A stretch of 64,000 bases of DNA from Centroberyx gerrardi. Lineage: Eukaryota > Chordata > Actinopteri > Beryciformes > Berycidae. The stretch is taken from positions 29,513,980-29,577,979 of the forward strand of contig NC_136010.1 of assembly GCF_048128805.1 (NCBI RefSeq). The letters are read 5' to 3'. A model generated the notes under the pieces. It worked only from the letters and a program-made list of their open reading frames with translations, was not told the DNA's origin and did no database searches. The stretch's first letter is position 1; the number at the start of each line of letters is the position of its first letter. Position numbers and translations under genes: made by a program. Of the stretch, positions 62,800 to 64,000 are shown one piece after another.

Positions 62800-63554
62800 C
62801 AGATATGTCTGGCAGTACTTATGATTAAAAGTTTTGTTTTTAATCTACTGTCTTGTTTAACTAAATGCTTAATGCTCCTTGTAGGTTTATGAATTATGGC
62901 AGAGAGCATTTAACAGTGCCTAAAAGTAGATTAATCCCAAGACAATAGCCTACGTACAGTATATTTGAACTGAATAAAAAAAATATATATATTATGTAGG
63001 AAACACTAGAGTATAGCCCCCTGTAGCAGCAAGTATTTAAGTTTTATCTACTGTGGAGTGCGATTATTCTGGGAGGACTTGTGTGTTTTCATTTGGGATG
63101 GAATGCAGTTGGTTAACTGTCCAGTCCGGCCTGGCGTGCTCGTGTTTGGCCTGCTCCTCAGCAGAAGAAATGACATGACATTTATCATAAGGTAAAATTA
63201 TATAGCCTATTCCATATTTAAACTAACTAAAACACCCTAACTATAATCAACTAAAACACCCTAACTATAATCAACTAACTAATTAACTAACCTATATATT
63301 TATTGTTTTCAGTTATACAACAACAGGTACTAACCAGGCACAGTAGGTGGTGGTAATGTTTTCATGAAATTTTTGTTGGTTAATGATTATGGTTGATTAT
63401 GTAATGCTTTACACTTCTGTAAGACAACAAGAGATTACTGAAATGTTTGTGGATTTCACACTTGAAATATAACTTCAATTAAATGTACAAGCAAGCAGAT
63501 GTAGACATGTTTCCGATGTGAAGATATTTAAATACATATCTAAAAAGGACATTA

Positions 63555-63558
<4 letters not shown>

Positions 63559-63613
<55 letters not shown>

Positions 63614-63614
63614 A
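63559..63614. repeat. (CT)n microsatellite
   Basis: About 22 CT units in a row, then an interrupted tail. It also forms the pyrimidine tract before the possible exon at 63618. Confidence 0.95.
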
Positions 63615-63617
63615 GGT

Positions 63618-63738
63618 ATCCCCCACGGCTCCACAGGTTCCTCCTGCTGACACCAAGCACTGCTGGCCAGAGCACAACTCCATCCACTAGTGATGTGTCA
63701 AGTCCTGCAAAGAGGACCAAGCTGACTATGTCAATGGT
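63618..63738 (+). other. Exon-like open stretch, unidentified
   Basis: Between ctctcag| at 63617 and a donor-like atg|gtaaat, the frame YPPRLHRFLLLTPST, then STSDVSSPAKRTKLTMSM, stays open for about 40 codons. A second acceptor (tatttcag) at 63961 precedes FEKSRFGGSHVAA at the window edge. Ser/Thr-rich linkers ending in 'AKRTKLT' remind me of hAT transposases, which would fit the TAGGGCTGCACGATT end upstream, but this is weak. The pyrimidine tract is simply a microsatellite. Confidence 0.25.
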
Positions 63739-63898
63739 AAATATAAAAATGGTAAACTGTAAAGCAATACTACCAAGCTACTGATATTCTCTAATTTATC
63801 ACAGAAGTGTTTTAATTATCTTATAATATATTGTAGTAATGCAATGTTTTGTCTGTATTTCCCAAAAAATGTGATTGCTGGTAATATTTCCCTCTTGA

Positions 63899-63899
63899 T

Positions 63900-63950
<51 letters not shown>

Positions 63951-63951
63951 C
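63899..63951. repeat. (CTAT)n microsatellite
   Basis: About 13 CTAT units. Confidence 0.95.
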
Positions 63952-64000
63952 ATCTATTTCAGTTTGAAAAATCAAGGTTTGGTGGCTCCCATGTGGCAGC

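Overview
This window is nuclear DNA of a vertebrate, almost certainly a teleost (probably percomorph) fish. All genes are multi-exon with GT-AG introns, and the proteins are vertebrate orthologues. The spaces between them hold CA/GT, CT and AAT microsatellites and many short DNA transposons of the kinds common in bony fish. There is no bacterial, CRISPR or operon content. Exon joins below were made by hand from splice sites and reading phase; all phases close.

Layout. (a) 438-9750, minus strand: the 5' part of csde1 (cold-shock RNA-binding protein), with a leader exon, two alternative N-terminal coding exons and the first cold-shock domain; the rest lies left of the window. (b) 11034-14577, plus: sike1, complete in five exons (220 aa). 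(c) 16084-17646, plus: micos10, complete in four exons (75 aa). (d) 17941-25397: a repeat block of about 7.4 kb. It has inverted 19-nt ends, a roughly 203-bp satellite array, a 4.27-kb DNA transposon inserted into that array, and a 1.2-kb CTA-type trinucleotide tract. (e) 27133-31462, plus: htr6, the serotonin 5-HT6 receptor, complete in three exons (472 aa). (f) 32446-40738, minus: tmco4, complete in 14 exons (728 aa). (g) 41165-51613: about 10 kb with no gene I can support. (h) 51614-59004, plus: a vwa1-like matrix gene with signal peptide, VWA domain and three FN3 domains (521 aa). (i) 60011-64000: repeats plus one doubtful exon-like stretch at the right edge.

The gene order matches human synteny in part: CSDE1-SIKE1 are neighbours in human, and MICOS10, HTR6 and TMCO4 cluster together at human 1p36. 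The genes do not form one pathway: csde1 acts in translation and mRNA stability, sike1 in STRIPAK/innate signalling, micos10 in mitochondrial cristae, htr6 in serotonin signalling, tmco4 is a poorly known membrane hydrolase-like protein, and vwa1 belongs to the extracellular matrix.

The most interesting content is mobile. Several short elements can be delimited to the base by perfect target-site duplications. One transposon can be removed on paper to restore the 203-bp satellite period. That transposon carries broken remnants of two convergent genes around a long hairpin. A 16-bp-TIR element sits 34-49 bp from the start codons of both micos10 and tmco4. I found no wholly new biological system; the strongest leads are this convergent-gene transposon, the promoter-adjacent element and the third FN3 domain of vwa1.
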